Assembly (NCBI GenBank): GCA_012728315.1
Contig: JAAYFI010000021.1
Location: 1-56,599 of the forward strand
Direction of reading: 5' to 3'
DNA: 56,599 bases
From: Gammaproteobacteria bacterium
GTDB taxonomy: Bacteria; Pseudomonadota; Gammaproteobacteria; Pseudomonadales; Pseudomonadaceae
The translations under genes and the position numbers were made by a program. Below, one piece after another: positions 30,442 through 40,134 of this stretch; positions within the stretch are counted from its first letter, which is position 1, and every line of letters begins with the position of its first letter. Below the pieces are notes generated by a model that was given only the letters and a program-made list of their open reading frames with translations, was not told where the DNA came from and searched no databases.

Positions 30442-32003
30442 TCTCGGAAACTCTGGTTGACCTGTCTCGCTTCCAATTTGCGATGACGGCAATGTATCAC
30501 TTTATTTTTGTACCCCTAACCATTGGTCTAGCATTTTTGCTTGCCATCATGGAGTCGGTCTATGTCTTAACCGGCAAAGAAGTGTACAAAGACATGGTTA
30601 AATTCTGGGGTAAGCTCTTTGGTATTAACTTTGCCATTGGCGTTGCAACAGGATTGACCATGGAGTTTCAATTCGGCACCAACTGGTCTTACTACAGTCA
30701 CTACGTTGGTGATGTGTTTGGTGCCCCACTTGCAATTGAAGGCTTAATGGCGTTTTTCCTAGAGTCGACCTTTATTGGTTTATTCTTTTTTGGTTGGGAC
30801 CGCCTCAGTAAGCGCCAGCACTTAGCCGTCACTTGGTTGGTTGCGATTGGTTCAAACCTCTCAGCATTATGGATTCTCGTAGCCAATGGCTGGATGCAAA
30901 ACCCGGTTGGCGCTGAATTTAACTATGAAACCATGCGCATGGAAGTCGTTGATTTTGCCGCCTTGATCTTCAACCCAGTGGCACAAGTTAAATTCGTGCA
31001 CACCGTTGCTGCTGGCTATGTCACCGGCTCAATCTTTGTCCTCGCCATTTCCAGTTGGTACTTACTCAAGAAGCGCGACATGGGCTTTGCCCGCCGTTCT
31101 TTTGCCATCGCCTCCGCTTTTGGTATGGCGTCCATCCTTTCGGTCATTGTGCTCGGTGATGAGTCAGGTTATGAAATTGGGGATGTACAGAAAACCAAAC
31201 TGGCTGCCATTGAGGCTGAATGGCACACTGAACCGGCGCCTGCAGCTTTTACTCTGATTGGCTTGCCGAATATGCAAACCCAGAGCACCGACTACGCAGT
31301 AAAAATCCCATACGTGATGGGTATTATTGCTACACGCTCCACTGACACTGAAGTGACAGGCATTAAAGAGCTGATGGATCAACACGAAGTGCGCATCCGT
31401 AACGGCATGCTCGCCTATGAGCGTCTCCAGGTTTTACGTAACGGTGATCGCACTGCAGAGAATATTGCTCTATTTGATGAAGTAAAAGCAGACCTGGGCT
31501 ACGGCTTACTGCTCAAGCGCTACACAGATAACGTTGCTCAGGCCACTGAAGAGCAAATCAAACAAGCGGCGGCGGATACCATCCCGCATGTACCGAGCTT
31601 GTTCTGGGCGTTCCGCCTCATGGTCGGTGCAGGCTTCTTAATGCTTGTGCTCTTTGTCTTAGCTTTCTGGGCCTCCACCAAGCACAATCAAGAGCACAAA
31701 CCATGGCTACTGAAGTTTGCCTTACTGAGCTTGCCCCTGCCGTGGATCGGCGTACAAACGGGCTGGTATGTTGCAGAAATGGGTCGTCAGCCTTGGTCTA
31801 TCGGTGAAGTACTGCCAACCTTCTACTCCGCCTCTTCCTTGTCTGTCAGCGATGTAATGGCGTCAATTATTACTATTGCGGTGATTTACACCCTATTAAT
31901 TTGTATTGAAATGTACTTAATGATTCGTTTTGCGCGCAAAGGTCCAAGCTGCCTACATACAGGTCGCTACCATTTTGAACAAAACAACACTAAGAACATA
32001 TAA
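30438..32003 (+). CDS. cydA: Cytochrome bd ubiquinol oxidase subunit I, long Q-loop type
   Basis: Quinol-oxidising, heme-bearing subunit; 521 residues with about nine helices. H21 (in [10 protein letters not shown]) corresponds to the heme b595 ligand. The periplasmic Q loop begins [23 protein letters not shown] and is long, so this is the Escherichia coli CydA type, not the short-loop cyanide-insensitive oxidase (CIO) type usual in Pseudomonas. The C-terminal GRQPW and GRYHFEQ segments also match E. coli. Coupled to the 85-residue gene upstream. Confidence 0.95.
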   Translation: MISETLVDLSRFQFAMTAMYHFIFVPLTIGLAFLLAIMESVYVLTGKEVYKDMVKFWGKLFGINFAIGVATGLTMEFQFGTNWSYYSHYVGDVFGAPLAIEGLMAFFLESTFIGLFFFGWDRLSKRQHLAVTWLVAIGSNLSALWILVANGWMQNPVGAEFNYETMRMEVVDFAALIFNPVAQVKFVHTVAAGYVTGSIFVLAISSWYLLKKRDMGFARRSFAIASAFGMASILSVIVLGDESGYEIGDVQKTKLAAIEAEWHTEPAPAAFTLIGLPNMQTQSTDYAVKIPYVMGIIATRSTDTEVTGIKELMDQHEVRIRNGMLAYERLQVLRNGDRTAENIALFDEVKADLGYGLLLKRYTDNVAQATEEQIKQAAADTIPHVPSLFWAFRLMVGAGFLMLVLFVLAFWASTKHNQEHKPWLLKFALLSLPLPWIGVQTGWYVAEMGRQPWSIGEVLPTFYSASSLSVSDVMASIITIAVIYTLLICIEMYLMIRFARKGPSCLHTGRYHFEQNNTKNI

Positions 32004-32014
32004 GGAGTGGCGAA

Positions 32015-33154
32015 ATGTTTGATTACGAAACTCTAAAGCTGATTTGGTGGGTATTAGTCGGTGTCTTGCTCATCGGCTTTGCCCTGACCGATGGCTTTGA
32101 CTTAGGCGCAGTCATTTTATTGCCCTTTGTTGGCAAAACCGACAGCGAACGTCGCGTAGTGATTAACACCATTGCCCCACACTGGGACGGTAACCAAGTT
32201 TGGCTTATCACTGCCGCAGGTGCTTTATTTGCGGCTTGGCCGGTGGTCTATGCAGCCTCGTTCTCAGGTTTCTACTGGGCTATGCTGCTGGTGCTCTTTG
32301 CGCTCTTCACCCGTCCTGTGGGTTTTGATTACCGCAGCAAACTGGACAATCCAAACTGGCGCTCGCGCTGGGACTGGGTGCTGTGCTTAGGTAGCTTTGT
32401 GCCCGCATTAGTGTTCGGCGTTGCTTTTGGTAACCTGTTCCTTGGCGTGCCTTTTATGCTGGATGAGACCATGCGTATCAGCTATACCGGTAATTTCTGG
32501 GGCCTACTGAACCCTTTTGGTATCCTAGTTGGTCTGGTGAGTGTCGCCATGCTGGTCAGCCACGGAGCTGCTTGGTTGATGCTGCGCACTGAGCAACAGG
32601 TGTTCCAGCGCTCACGCAATGCTGCGCAGATCTTCTCCATCGCGTACTTAATAACCTTTATTGGTGCAGGACTCTGGCTGTGGCTAGGCATCCAAGGTTA
32701 CAGCGTGACGTCCGTCATTGATCCAAATGCGGCCATTGATCCTCTGAGCAAAACAGTTGCACAAAACAACCCCGGCTGGCTCGCCAACTATACGCAGTAT
32801 CCAATGATGCGTATTGCTCCAGCGCTAGGTATTGTCGGCGGTGTTTTAGCGCTACTGGCTGCAACTGTGCAGCGCTCTGGTTTGGCTTTCTTAGGTTCAT
32901 CTTTGATGATTACCGGAACCATTTGCACCGCAGGTTTTGCCTTATTCCCATTCCTCATGCCGTCAAGCATTGATTTCTCATCAAGCTTAACGATGTGGGA
33001 TGCGGTATCCAGTCATAAGACTTTAGGTATTATGTTTGTGGCTGCGGCCATTTTTGTACCTATTATTTTGCTCTACACCTTATGGAGCTATATCAAAATG
33101 TGGGGCACTGTTAAGGTGTCTGATATTGATAATAACTCACACGGTCTCTATTGA
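32015..33154 (+). CDS. cydB: Cytochrome bd ubiquinol oxidase subunit II
   Basis: 379 residues with eight or more membrane helices; starts MFDYETLKLIWWVLVGVLLIGFALTDGFDLG, the family signature. Pairs with CydA. AAGGAG lies before the ATG, 11 bases after cydA. Followed by a hairpin and cydX. Confidence 0.96.
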   Translation: MFDYETLKLIWWVLVGVLLIGFALTDGFDLGAVILLPFVGKTDSERRVVINTIAPHWDGNQVWLITAAGALFAAWPVVYAASFSGFYWAMLLVLFALFTRPVGFDYRSKLDNPNWRSRWDWVLCLGSFVPALVFGVAFGNLFLGVPFMLDETMRISYTGNFWGLLNPFGILVGLVSVAMLVSHGAAWLMLRTEQQVFQRSRNAAQIFSIAYLITFIGAGLWLWLGIQGYSVTSVIDPNAAIDPLSKTVAQNNPGWLANYTQYPMMRIAPALGIVGGVLALLAATVQRSGLAFLGSSLMITGTICTAGFALFPFLMPSSIDFSSSLTMWDAVSSHKTLGIMFVAAAIFVPIILLYTLWSYIKMWGTVKVSDIDNNSHGLY

Positions 33155-33168
33155 TAGGCTCTTAAGCC

Positions 33169-33197
33169 AGCGGTGCATGGTCATGCCGAGCACCGCT
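33169..33197 (+). other. Hairpin between cydB and cydX
   Basis: AGCGGTGC (33169-33176) pairs exactly with GCACCGCT (33190-33197); GCAT/ATGC can add inner pairs. No T run follows, so it is more likely a stabiliser or modulator than a terminator. Confidence 0.45.
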
Positions 33198-33222
33198 TCA
33201 GCAAATGATTTAAGGGGTATAT

Positions 33223-33342
33223 ATGTGGTATTTCACTTGGATTTTAGGCGTTCTGTTAGCCTGCAGCATGGCTATTATTAATGCGTTATGGCTGGAAAAC
33301 TCATACGATTTTGACGCCAACAGCGATTCACAAGCCGACTAA
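33223..33342 (+). CDS. cydX: Cytochrome bd small subunit CydX
   Basis: 39-residue single-helix protein read directly from the bases: MWYFTWILGVLLACSMAII..., ending in an acidic tail. The MWYFxWILG start and the ALWLE end of the helix are the CydX signature. AAGGGG (33212-33217) precedes the ATG. It stabilises the bd hemes in E. coli and confirms the E. coli-like nature of this operon. Confidence 0.95.
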   Translation: MWYFTWILGVLLACSMAIINALWLENSYDFDANSDSQAD

Positions 33343-33422
33343 ACAAGACTAAACAGCCGCCACGCTAAGATGTCCAGTTATAAGGGCATTCCTAGAGTGG
33401 CGGCCACTGACTCTCAATACTA

Positions 33423-35090
33423 TTACCGCTGCGCTGCCTTCAGTGCGGCAGCAACCTTGGCATCATGGCCGTAGATATCGCTACGAAAACGCAAACGATT
33501 ATCCATATCCACTTCAACAGTCCAATAGGCTAAGAGCACTGGGATAGGTTTAGGCAAATCAACATTACGCGTTTTACCACTGGCTTGAATGTGCTCAATC
33601 CGCTCACGCTCTTGATCTGTTGCCTCAAACAGCAACTGATCCACCAGTTTTTGCGCCTCCTCTACGCGCACACAGCCTGAACTTACCGTACGCGTCGCGC
33701 GACCAAATAAATGCTGACTGGGCGTATCATGTAAATACACAGCAAAAGGGTTGGCAAAGCGTATAGCCACTAGGCCCAGCGCATTACTAGGACCTGGACC
33801 TTGACGCAACATAATGCCTGAAGGCGCCCGCCAATCGACGCTGTACGGATCCAATACATTGCCCTGATAATCAAGCACACTCATATTACTGCGGGCCAAA
33901 TAACCAATATCACGACGAATAGCTGGAAGTTTATCTTCCCGCAAAATGGTAGGCGGGACTGTCCAGGTTGGATTAACGGTTAGATGGGTGATACGTGATT
34001 TTAGCAACGGGGTTTGCCTACGCACGGTGCCCACTTGCGTGCGCGTCCGCCATACGATCTCACCATTGCGAAAATACAATAAACGTGCGCCAGCAATATC
34101 GACCAGCAACATGGTTGGCTCCAGCAATTTATCCAGCCAACGTAGACGCTCTAGATTAATGCGCACTTGCATCAAGCGCTGCTCAGGGCTGATATTCAGC
34201 TCGCGTAACGTAGCAGGCCCAACAATGCCATCATCCTCTAAGTAATGATCTTGTTGAAAAGCCTTCACCGCTACAGCCAGTTTTTCGCTATACAATAAAG
34301 CATCAACCGCGCTCTCTTGTGCTACGTTTGTTTCTGGACTAACGGCGGTAAGCAGCCCTACATCGGTACTTAAGTAACCTGCCAGTGCTAAACGCTCTTG
34401 CAGCTGCGGCACTCGCGCATCGTGCATACCCACACGGATAGACTTACCGGCTACGGGAATTTCCCCCCAGTCGACTGGACTTAATACAGTGCTATTTTTT
34501 AGGACTTCACGTAGTTTTTGATAGCTGCTGTGCTGGGGACGCACCTGCGCAAACACCCCGGGCAAGTCAGCCAAACCGGCTAAAGCTGTATCGACAATAG
34601 GCGGCGCTGGCAAGGGCGCAACGGCTGTTTCATACCAATAAGGCTCAACTATACTGGGATCAAGCACACCATCACGCAAGTGCTGTAACACTTGCAGGTA
34701 ACCATGACTCAAGAGTAATTCCGCACACGCATGCTGCTGTAGCGAGGCGGGCTGCGCCAATAGTGTTGCATAGCGCAGCTGATACAGGCTCGGCTCTAAA
34801 CCATCGTAGCGGGTATCTGATATTAATGAGACCAGTTGGTCGCGCGGGGCGGCATCCTGCCACAGCGGCGTATATTCAAGGCTCTGATAGAATCTTTGCA
34901 GCTGCTGAATGGACGACTCCGACCAATGGTCAGTTGTCACTGAGCGACAGGCTTGCGGCAGTGAATTAAGCGTTTCGACCAGTGTTTGTGGGCTGTAATC
35001 TGCTTGCGCCCAGCTTGAGGCACTATGAGAGAGGCCGATAACTAAAGCCAGCCAAGTGTATTGTTTAAACAAGAGTTTGGATCCATTCAA
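33423..35090 (-). CDS. Murein L,D-transpeptidase, YcbB/LdtD-like
   Basis: Cross-links peptidoglycan through meso-diaminopimelate in the periplasm; up to 555 residues. N-terminal signal peptide (YTWLALVIGLSHSASSWAQA), a scaffold domain, a peptidoglycan-binding domain around 220-315, and a YkuD domain with catalytic C473 in SSGCVRVEE. Start is uncertain: TTG 35090 has no clear ribosome binding site, while in-frame TTG 35072 has GGA about 9 bases upstream and leaves an intact signal peptide. Confidence 0.88.
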   Translation of the reverse strand: MNGSKLLFKQYTWLALVIGLSHSASSWAQADYSPQTLVETLNSLPQACRSVTTDHWSESSIQQLQRFYQSLEYTPLWQDAAPRDQLVSLISDTRYDGLEPSLYQLRYATLLAQPASLQQHACAELLLSHGYLQVLQHLRDGVLDPSIVEPYWYETAVAPLPAPPIVDTALAGLADLPGVFAQVRPQHSSYQKLREVLKNSTVLSPVDWGEIPVAGKSIRVGMHDARVPQLQERLALAGYLSTDVGLLTAVSPETNVAQESAVDALLYSEKLAVAVKAFQQDHYLEDDGIVGPATLRELNISPEQRLMQVRINLERLRWLDKLLEPTMLLVDIAGARLLYFRNGEIVWRTRTQVGTVRRQTPLLKSRITHLTVNPTWTVPPTILREDKLPAIRRDIGYLARSNMSVLDYQGNVLDPYSVDWRAPSGIMLRQGPGPSNALGLVAIRFANPFAVYLHDTPSQHLFGRATRTVSSGCVRVEEAQKLVDQLLFEATDQERERIEHIQASGKTRNVDLPKPIPVLLAYWTVEVDMDNRLRFRSDIYGHDAKVAAALKAAQR

Positions 35091-35136
35091 TGAGCTGTTA
35101 AGATATTCGGCTTATATGCACTGTCGCATTAGACGC

Positions 35137-35166
35137 TTGTAAAGTCTCTTGTATCACAATTATAAA
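35137..35166 (+). promoter_or_regulatory. Predicted promoter of the 35251 transpeptidase gene
   Basis: -35 TTGTAA (35137-35142), 18-base spacer, -10 TATAAA (35161-35166), giving a leader of about 78 bases. It supports the ATG at 35251 over the upstream in-frame ATG at 35149. Confidence 0.4.
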
Positions 35167-35250
35167 AGCAACACAGACAGATATTCAGCGGCAGGCATGG
35201 ACCTGATTATTTTTATTGCGCAGCCTTTGCGCCGTAACGAGAGTATTTAT

Positions 35251-35970
35251 ATGCTTCGTCCTTTTTTTATTCGATCTTTTTTGGCTGCAATGTCCAGTCT
35301 TGGCGCTTTTTCAGCCACAGCCGCTACATTTCCCCAGCAACTCAGCCAAGCGCTCACACAAGCGGCACCATCCCTTAGCCATAACGTGCTTTCAACAGCA
35401 TTAAGCGCCATGCAGTGCGCGCTCAGCCACGGCGCAGAGCCTGCCCAACGCTTAGCCGTGATTGATTTTTCTTTACCGTCCAGTGAAAAGCGCTTATGGA
35501 TTTTTGACCTGCACAGCAAACAGTTGGTTCTGCATGACTTTGTTGCGCATGGCAATCGCTCGGGAGATAACTTCGCCACCCGCTTTTCCAACACCAATGG
35601 CAGCCATCAATCCAGCATCGGTTTATTTCGCACCGCCGAAAGCTACCACGGCAAGCACGGTTATTCGCTGCGCATGGATGGCTTAGAACCCGGCGTCAAT
35701 GACCGCGCGCGTGAACGTGCAATCGTCATTCATCCGGCTGACTACGTTAATCCTGACTGGATCAAAAGCCAAGGCCGCATTGGCCGCAGTCAAGGGTGCC
35801 CAGCCGTACGCCCAGAAATTGCACGCACAGTCGTTGATAAGCTCAAAGGAGGCCAGTTTATGTTTTCCTGGTATCCCGATCAGCAATGGCTACAAAGCTC
35901 TATTTATTTAAACTGCCGCACACAACAAGTGGCCAGCCGAACCAGCACTAAGCATGCGGATGACAGCTGA
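35251..35970 (+). CDS. Murein L,D-transpeptidase catalytic domain protein (YkuD_2 family)
   Basis: 239-residue secreted protein: signal peptide (RSFLAAMSSLGAFSATAA), then a YkuD_2-type domain with HG-rich strands (VAHGNRSG, YHGKHGYSLRMDGLEPG) and catalytic C183 in GRSQGCPAVRP. Such proteins are predicted to form or trim L,D-peptide bonds in peptidoglycan. ATG 35251 has GAGAG about 8 bases upstream. Divergent from the larger L,D-transpeptidase. Confidence 0.85.
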   Translation: MLRPFFIRSFLAAMSSLGAFSATAATFPQQLSQALTQAAPSLSHNVLSTALSAMQCALSHGAEPAQRLAVIDFSLPSSEKRLWIFDLHSKQLVLHDFVAHGNRSGDNFATRFSNTNGSHQSSIGLFRTAESYHGKHGYSLRMDGLEPGVNDRARERAIVIHPADYVNPDWIKSQGRIGRSQGCPAVRPEIARTVVDKLKGGQFMFSWYPDQQWLQSSIYLNCRTQQVASRTSTKHADDS

Positions 35971-35987
35971 TTTTTAGCAGCGGACAA

Positions 35988-37178
35988 TCAAGATGAGCTG
36001 AGTCCTAAAAAAGCGAGCAGCTCATCTTTTTTGCTCATGGCATCTTGATAACCCAGCTCAATCAGCTCATTACAATAGCCACGTTCAAACAGCAAATAAC
36101 TCAAGACGCCACCACCACTGGCACGCATAGCACCAGGACCACGTAAAAACAGCCGTATTGAAGCCGGTAATTGATGGCGATGCCGCGCAGCTATTTCATC
36201 AATGTTTTTACTCGGCGCAATAACCAACACCTCAACCGGTGACAAGCCCAGATGTTTTTTACGCTCTTCTTCAGGTAAAAGCTGGCCAACCGTATTTAAA
36301 CGTCCGAGCAACTCTAAATCAGACTCTAGGTTGTCAATAAAGGTACTGTTTAATAGATGGGCTCCGATCTGGGCTAAACTCGGTGGCCGCGCGGTTATAG
36401 GAATAGCCTGCACTTCTTGCTCTTGGCTGCGTACACCAATCACTAATACGCGGTTGGCGCCTAAATGCAACGCAGGGCTAATAGGCGCTGCTTGCCGCAC
36501 TGCACCATCACCAAAATACTCATAATTGAGCCGCACCGGAGGAAACAGTAAAGGAATGGCTGAACTGGCCATTAAATGATCAATACGCAGGCGCTCAGCT
36601 GAGCCATTACGCCGATGCCGCACCCAAGGCTCAATATTGCCCCGCCCTTGGAAAAAGGTAACCGCCTGTCCAGACTGATAGGCAAACGCAGTAATGGCAA
36701 CTGCACGTAATTTACGCCGCGCCACGGCCAGATTAATACCAGAAAAATCCAGCTCTTTTAGCAGTAACTCACGCAGTGGTGAGTTATCTAATAGTGCAAC
36801 CGGCTCTAAACCACGACCAAAACCCATGACATGTTGAGCAATAAAACGCCCGGCTTGTCGCAACACCCCCAGCCAGTCCGTGCGATACACCAAACTTGTG
36901 CGAAAACCTTGCCATACAACTGCGAGTTTACGAATGGACTGCTGAAAATCCAATGCACCACAGGCTAGACTCACCGCGTTAATGGCGCCGGCCGAGGTAC
37001 CGACAATCACTTCAAATGGATTATCTGCTGATTCGGGCAACAGATCAGCAATGGCTGACAATACCCCAACTTGATACGCAGCACGCGCACCACCACCGGA
37101 TAAAATCAAAGCTGTTATAGCGTTCTTTTTAGCCTCTTGCGCTGCTTGCAGCGCAGATGCCTGCTCCTGTGTCTTCAA
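35988..37178 (-). CDS. Patatin-like phospholipase
   Basis: 396-residue cytoplasmic patatin. Oxyanion loop SGGGARAAYQVG at 27-38, nucleophile S62 in GTSAG, and the dyad aspartate D224 in DGA. Likely a lipid acyl hydrolase; natural substrate unknown. Its ATG overlaps the end of the acyltransferase gene by 4 bases, linking it to membrane lipid or lipid A turnover. Confidence 0.9.
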   Translation of the reverse strand: MKTQEQASALQAAQEAKKNAITALILSGGGARAAYQVGVLSAIADLLPESADNPFEVIVGTSAGAINAVSLACGALDFQQSIRKLAVVWQGFRTSLVYRTDWLGVLRQAGRFIAQHVMGFGRGLEPVALLDNSPLRELLLKELDFSGINLAVARRKLRAVAITAFAYQSGQAVTFFQGRGNIEPWVRHRRNGSAERLRIDHLMASSAIPLLFPPVRLNYEYFGDGAVRQAAPISPALHLGANRVLVIGVRSQEQEVQAIPITARPPSLAQIGAHLLNSTFIDNLESDLELLGRLNTVGQLLPEEERKKHLGLSPVEVLVIAPSKNIDEIAARHRHQLPASIRLFLRGPGAMRASGGGVLSYLLFERGYCNELIELGYQDAMSKKDELLAFLGLSSS

Positions 37179-38095
37179 TACAGCTTGGCCTCACCTTCAG
37201 GTCGAGTTTTAAAGCGACGGTGCGCCCACAAATACTGTTCGGGCTGTTTAGCAATCGTCTGCTCAATCCACTGATTAATGCGTAAGCAATCCTGCGTATC
37301 GGACTCACCAGGAAAATTCTGCAATGGCGGTTCAATTTTAATCAAATAACCCTTGCCATCTGCTAAGCGTGTTTGCGTCATTGGAATCACCTGGGCGCGT
37401 CCGAGTTGGGCAAATTTGCTGGTCGCCGTTACTGTAGCAGCTGGAATACCAAAAAGAGGCACAAACACACTCTGCTTTGGACCATAGTCTTGGTCCGGCG
37501 CATACCAAATCGCACGCCCTTGCCGCAACACTTTCAACATCCCGCGCACATCTTCACGCTCAATCGCTTTAGCGTCCGCATTGTGGCGCTCACGTCCGCG
37601 GCGCTGGACATAATCAAATACGGGGTTTTTATGTGCACGGTACATACCGTCAATGGTATGACGCTGACCTAATAACGCCGCACCAATTTCTAAGGTGGTA
37701 AAATGGATCGCCATTAAGATCACGCCTTGGTTTTGCGCCTGCGCTGTTTGCAAATGCTCTAAGCCTTCAACGCGTAACAATGTGCTCAAACGCTTTTTAG
37801 GCCACCACCAACTCATTGCCATTTCAAAAAAAGCAATACCCATAGAAGCAAAGTTTTCACGCACTATATGCTGACGCTCCTTGGCGCTCAGCTCAGGAAA
37901 GCACAGCTCAAGATTACGCGTAACAATATAGCGACGGCTGCTTGCGGTGTGTAACATAATCCAACCCAAAACCCGACCCAGCCCCAATAGAACCACATAC
38001 GGCAACTGGGTTAATAACCACAAAAGAGCTAAGCCTAGCCACAACAACCAGTAACGCGGATGCAAAAAGGCGATTTCGAACCCTGAATGCTTCAT
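37175..38095 (-). CDS. lpxL: Lipid A biosynthesis late acyltransferase
   Basis: Adds a secondary acyl chain to lipid A at the inner membrane; 306 residues. One N-terminal membrane helix (about 14-40), the family HFTTLEIG motif (His plus acid of the HX4D/E type), and DQDYG followed by VFVPLFG. I use ATG 38095 (MKHSGFEIAFLHPRYW), where similarity to pseudomonad proteins starts; ATG 38116 is an alternative. Which of the lpxL/htrB paralogues it is cannot be told. Confidence 0.88.
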   Translation of the reverse strand: MKHSGFEIAFLHPRYWLLWLGLALLWLLTQLPYVVLLGLGRVLGWIMLHTASSRRYIVTRNLELCFPELSAKERQHIVRENFASMGIAFFEMAMSWWWPKKRLSTLLRVEGLEHLQTAQAQNQGVILMAIHFTTLEIGAALLGQRHTIDGMYRAHKNPVFDYVQRRGRERHNADAKAIEREDVRGMLKVLRQGRAIWYAPDQDYGPKQSVFVPLFGIPAATVTATSKFAQLGRAQVIPMTQTRLADGKGYLIKIEPPLQNFPGESDTQDCLRINQWIEQTIAKQPEQYLWAHRRFKTRPEGEAKLY

Positions 38096-38209
38096 AATTA
38101 ACACACCAAACAGCATAAAAGGCTATATTCTACATGGCTTATTCATTTGCAGCCTGACATGCTTAACGTTATAACTCACTTTTAATTTTTACTTTCCATA
38201 GAGCCTTCG

Positions 38210-38926
38210 ATGAATCAAGCAGATCTTCTTGAGAAAGCCCCGGTCTTTCAACTTAAAGGCAGCATGCTTGCCTTAACTATTTTAGAACTTTCTTCCAATG
38301 ATCTAGATAGCCTGGATAGCCAATTGGCTGAAAAAGTTGAACAGGCACCCCAATTCTTCCAAGAAGCGCCTATTATTTTAGCGCTTGATAAATGCAAACC
38401 AAGCGCAGAGCCTTTAAATTTGGCCCGTTTGCTAAGCATCTGCCGCCAACATGGTTTGCAGACTCTAGCGATTCGCACCGAGCATCCCGATCACCTCGCT
38501 GCCGCCAAGGCATTGGATGTGGCCGTAACCCCGCCCAGTGATGCACGTGAACGCCCAGTGGCCATTACGCCTGCCGCACCTGCTGAGCCCAGCCTTATTC
38601 CTGCCAAAGTGATCACCCATCCGGTACGCAGCGGTCAGCAAATTTATGCAAAAAATACTGATTTAATTGTGATGGCTGCAGTCAGTGCCGGTGCTGAATT
38701 GCTAGCCGATGGCAATATCCATGTATACGGCCCTTTACGCGGCCGCGCACTGGCAGGCATCAATGGCAACCTCGAAGCGCGTATTTTTTGTCAGCAAATG
38801 GGCGCTGAAATGCTGTCTATTGCGGGGCAATACAAAGTTGCCGAAGACTTACGACGCGACCCTTTATGGGGAAAAGCCACACAAACCTATTTAAATGGGG
38901 AACAGTTAGAGATCTCTGCGCTCTGA
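38210..38926 (+). CDS. minC: Septum-site inhibitor MinC
   Basis: FtsZ inhibitor that blocks division near the poles; 238 residues. N-terminal FtsZ-binding domain to about 110, Pro/Ala linker, and C-terminal beta-helix domain with [23 protein letters not shown], which binds MinD. First gene of minCDE. Confidence 0.95.
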   Translation: MNQADLLEKAPVFQLKGSMLALTILELSSNDLDSLDSQLAEKVEQAPQFFQEAPIILALDKCKPSAEPLNLARLLSICRQHGLQTLAIRTEHPDHLAAAKALDVAVTPPSDARERPVAITPAAPAEPSLIPAKVITHPVRSGQQIYAKNTDLIVMAAVSAGAELLADGNIHVYGPLRGRALAGINGNLEARIFCQQMGAEMLSIAGQYKVAEDLRRDPLWGKATQTYLNGEQLEISAL

Positions 38927-39001
38927 TCTATACCTTTGTGGCGCTGAACACTTTATAATCAATTTATCAACAACCCTTTACTTTCTATTAAGGTGATCCG
39001 C

Positions 39002-39817
39002 TTGTCTAAGATTCTCGTTGTAACATCAGGTAAAGGCGGCGTTGGCAAAACCACCACCAGCGCAGCAATTGGTACAGGCCTCGCATTACGCGGACACAAA
39101 ACAGTGATTGTCGATTTTGATGTAGGTTTACGTAATCTCGACCTTATTATGGGCTGTGAGCGTCGTGTCGTTTACGATTTTGTTAATGTGATTAATGGTG
39201 ATGCCACACTCAATCAAGCGCTTATTAAAGATAAACGCCTAGAAAACTTATATATTCTGGCCGCCAGTCAAACCCGCGATAAAGATGCTTTAACCAAAGA
39301 AGGCGTAGAAAAGGTTATTGGCGAACTGGCTGAGCAATTTGAATATGTTATTTGTGACTCGCCAGCGGGTATTGAAAAAGGCGCACATCTTGCTATGTAC
39401 TTAGCTGATGCCGCCATTGTTGTAACCAACCCTGAAGTATCATCGGTTCGTGACTCTGATCGCATGCTAGGCCTGTTATCGAGTAAATCAAAACGCGCCG
39501 AAGAAGGCCGCGAGCCCATCACCGAGCACCTGTTACTGACCCGCTATTGCCCTGAGCGTGTCGCGCGCGGCGAGATGCTGAGTGTTGAAGACGTTGAGGA
39601 AATCCTCTCTATTCAAATGATCGGGGTGATTCCTGAGTCGCAAGCCGTACTTAAGGCGTCCAACCAAGGTGTACCCGTGATTCTTGATGAGGAAAGCGAT
39701 GCAGGACAAGCTTACAGCGATGCTGTTGAGCGTCTTTTAGGCAAAGAAGTGCCCCACCGCTTTCTGGAAGTCCAGAAGAAAGGCTTCCTCCAACGCATGT
39801 TCGGAGGTAAGCAGTGA
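39002..39817 (+). CDS. minD: Septum-site ATPase MinD, TTG start
   Basis: Membrane-cycling ATPase that recruits MinC; 271 residues. Deviant Walker A GKGGVGKT at 10-17 and C-terminal amphipathic targeting helix ([10 protein letters not shown]). The start is TTG 39002 ([16 protein letters not shown]), 5 bases after AAGGTGA (38990-38996). The upstream in-frame GTG 38993 lies inside that ribosome binding site and is rejected. Confidence 0.95.
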   Translation: MSKILVVTSGKGGVGKTTTSAAIGTGLALRGHKTVIVDFDVGLRNLDLIMGCERRVVYDFVNVINGDATLNQALIKDKRLENLYILAASQTRDKDALTKEGVEKVIGELAEQFEYVICDSPAGIEKGAHLAMYLADAAIVVTNPEVSSVRDSDRMLGLLSSKSKRAEEGREPITEHLLLTRYCPERVARGEMLSVEDVEEILSIQMIGVIPESQAVLKASNQGVPVILDEESDAGQAYSDAVERLLGKEVPHRFLEVQKKGFLQRMFGGKQ

Positions 39818-40068
39818 GCATTATAGATTTTTTTAGATCTCGCAAAAAAGCACCCACCGCATCCATTGCCAAAGAACGCTTACAAATCATTGTGGCTCAC
39901 GAACGTGGTCAGCGTGATGAGCCTGACTACCTGCCGGCTTTACAAAAAGAGCTGGTTGAAGTGATTCGTAAATATGTCAACATTGATCAAGAGCAAGTGC
40001 AAGTCGCCTTGGAGAACCAAGGCAGCTGCTCAATTCTTGAGTTAAATATTACATTGCCTGACCGTTAA
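39814..40068 (+). CDS. minE: Cell division topological factor MinE
   Basis: 84 residues; stimulates MinD ATPase and restricts MinCD to the poles. N-terminal membrane/MinD-binding segment ([31 protein letters not shown]) and C-terminal dimer domain. GTG start at 39814 overlaps the minD stop, with GGAGG at 39803-39807. Confidence 0.96.
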   Translation: MSIIDFFRSRKKAPTASIAKERLQIIVAHERGQRDEPDYLPALQKELVEVIRKYVNIDQEQVQVALENQGSCSILELNITLPDR

Positions 40069-40090
40069 TTTGAGCCATGATGCAATGATT

Positions 40091-40120
40091 ATTTGGCGGC
40101 CTTTGGGCCGCCAAATTTAT
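40091..40120 (+). terminator. Terminator of minCDE
   Basis: ATTTGGCGGCC (40091-40101) pairs perfectly with 40106-40116 around TTTG, followed by a T-rich tail. Confidence 0.85.
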
Positions 40121-40134
40121 TTATAGGGTTAATT

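Noticed and set aside
40093-40134. Upstream start of rluA at 40093
   Set aside because: It lies within the minCDE terminator hairpin.
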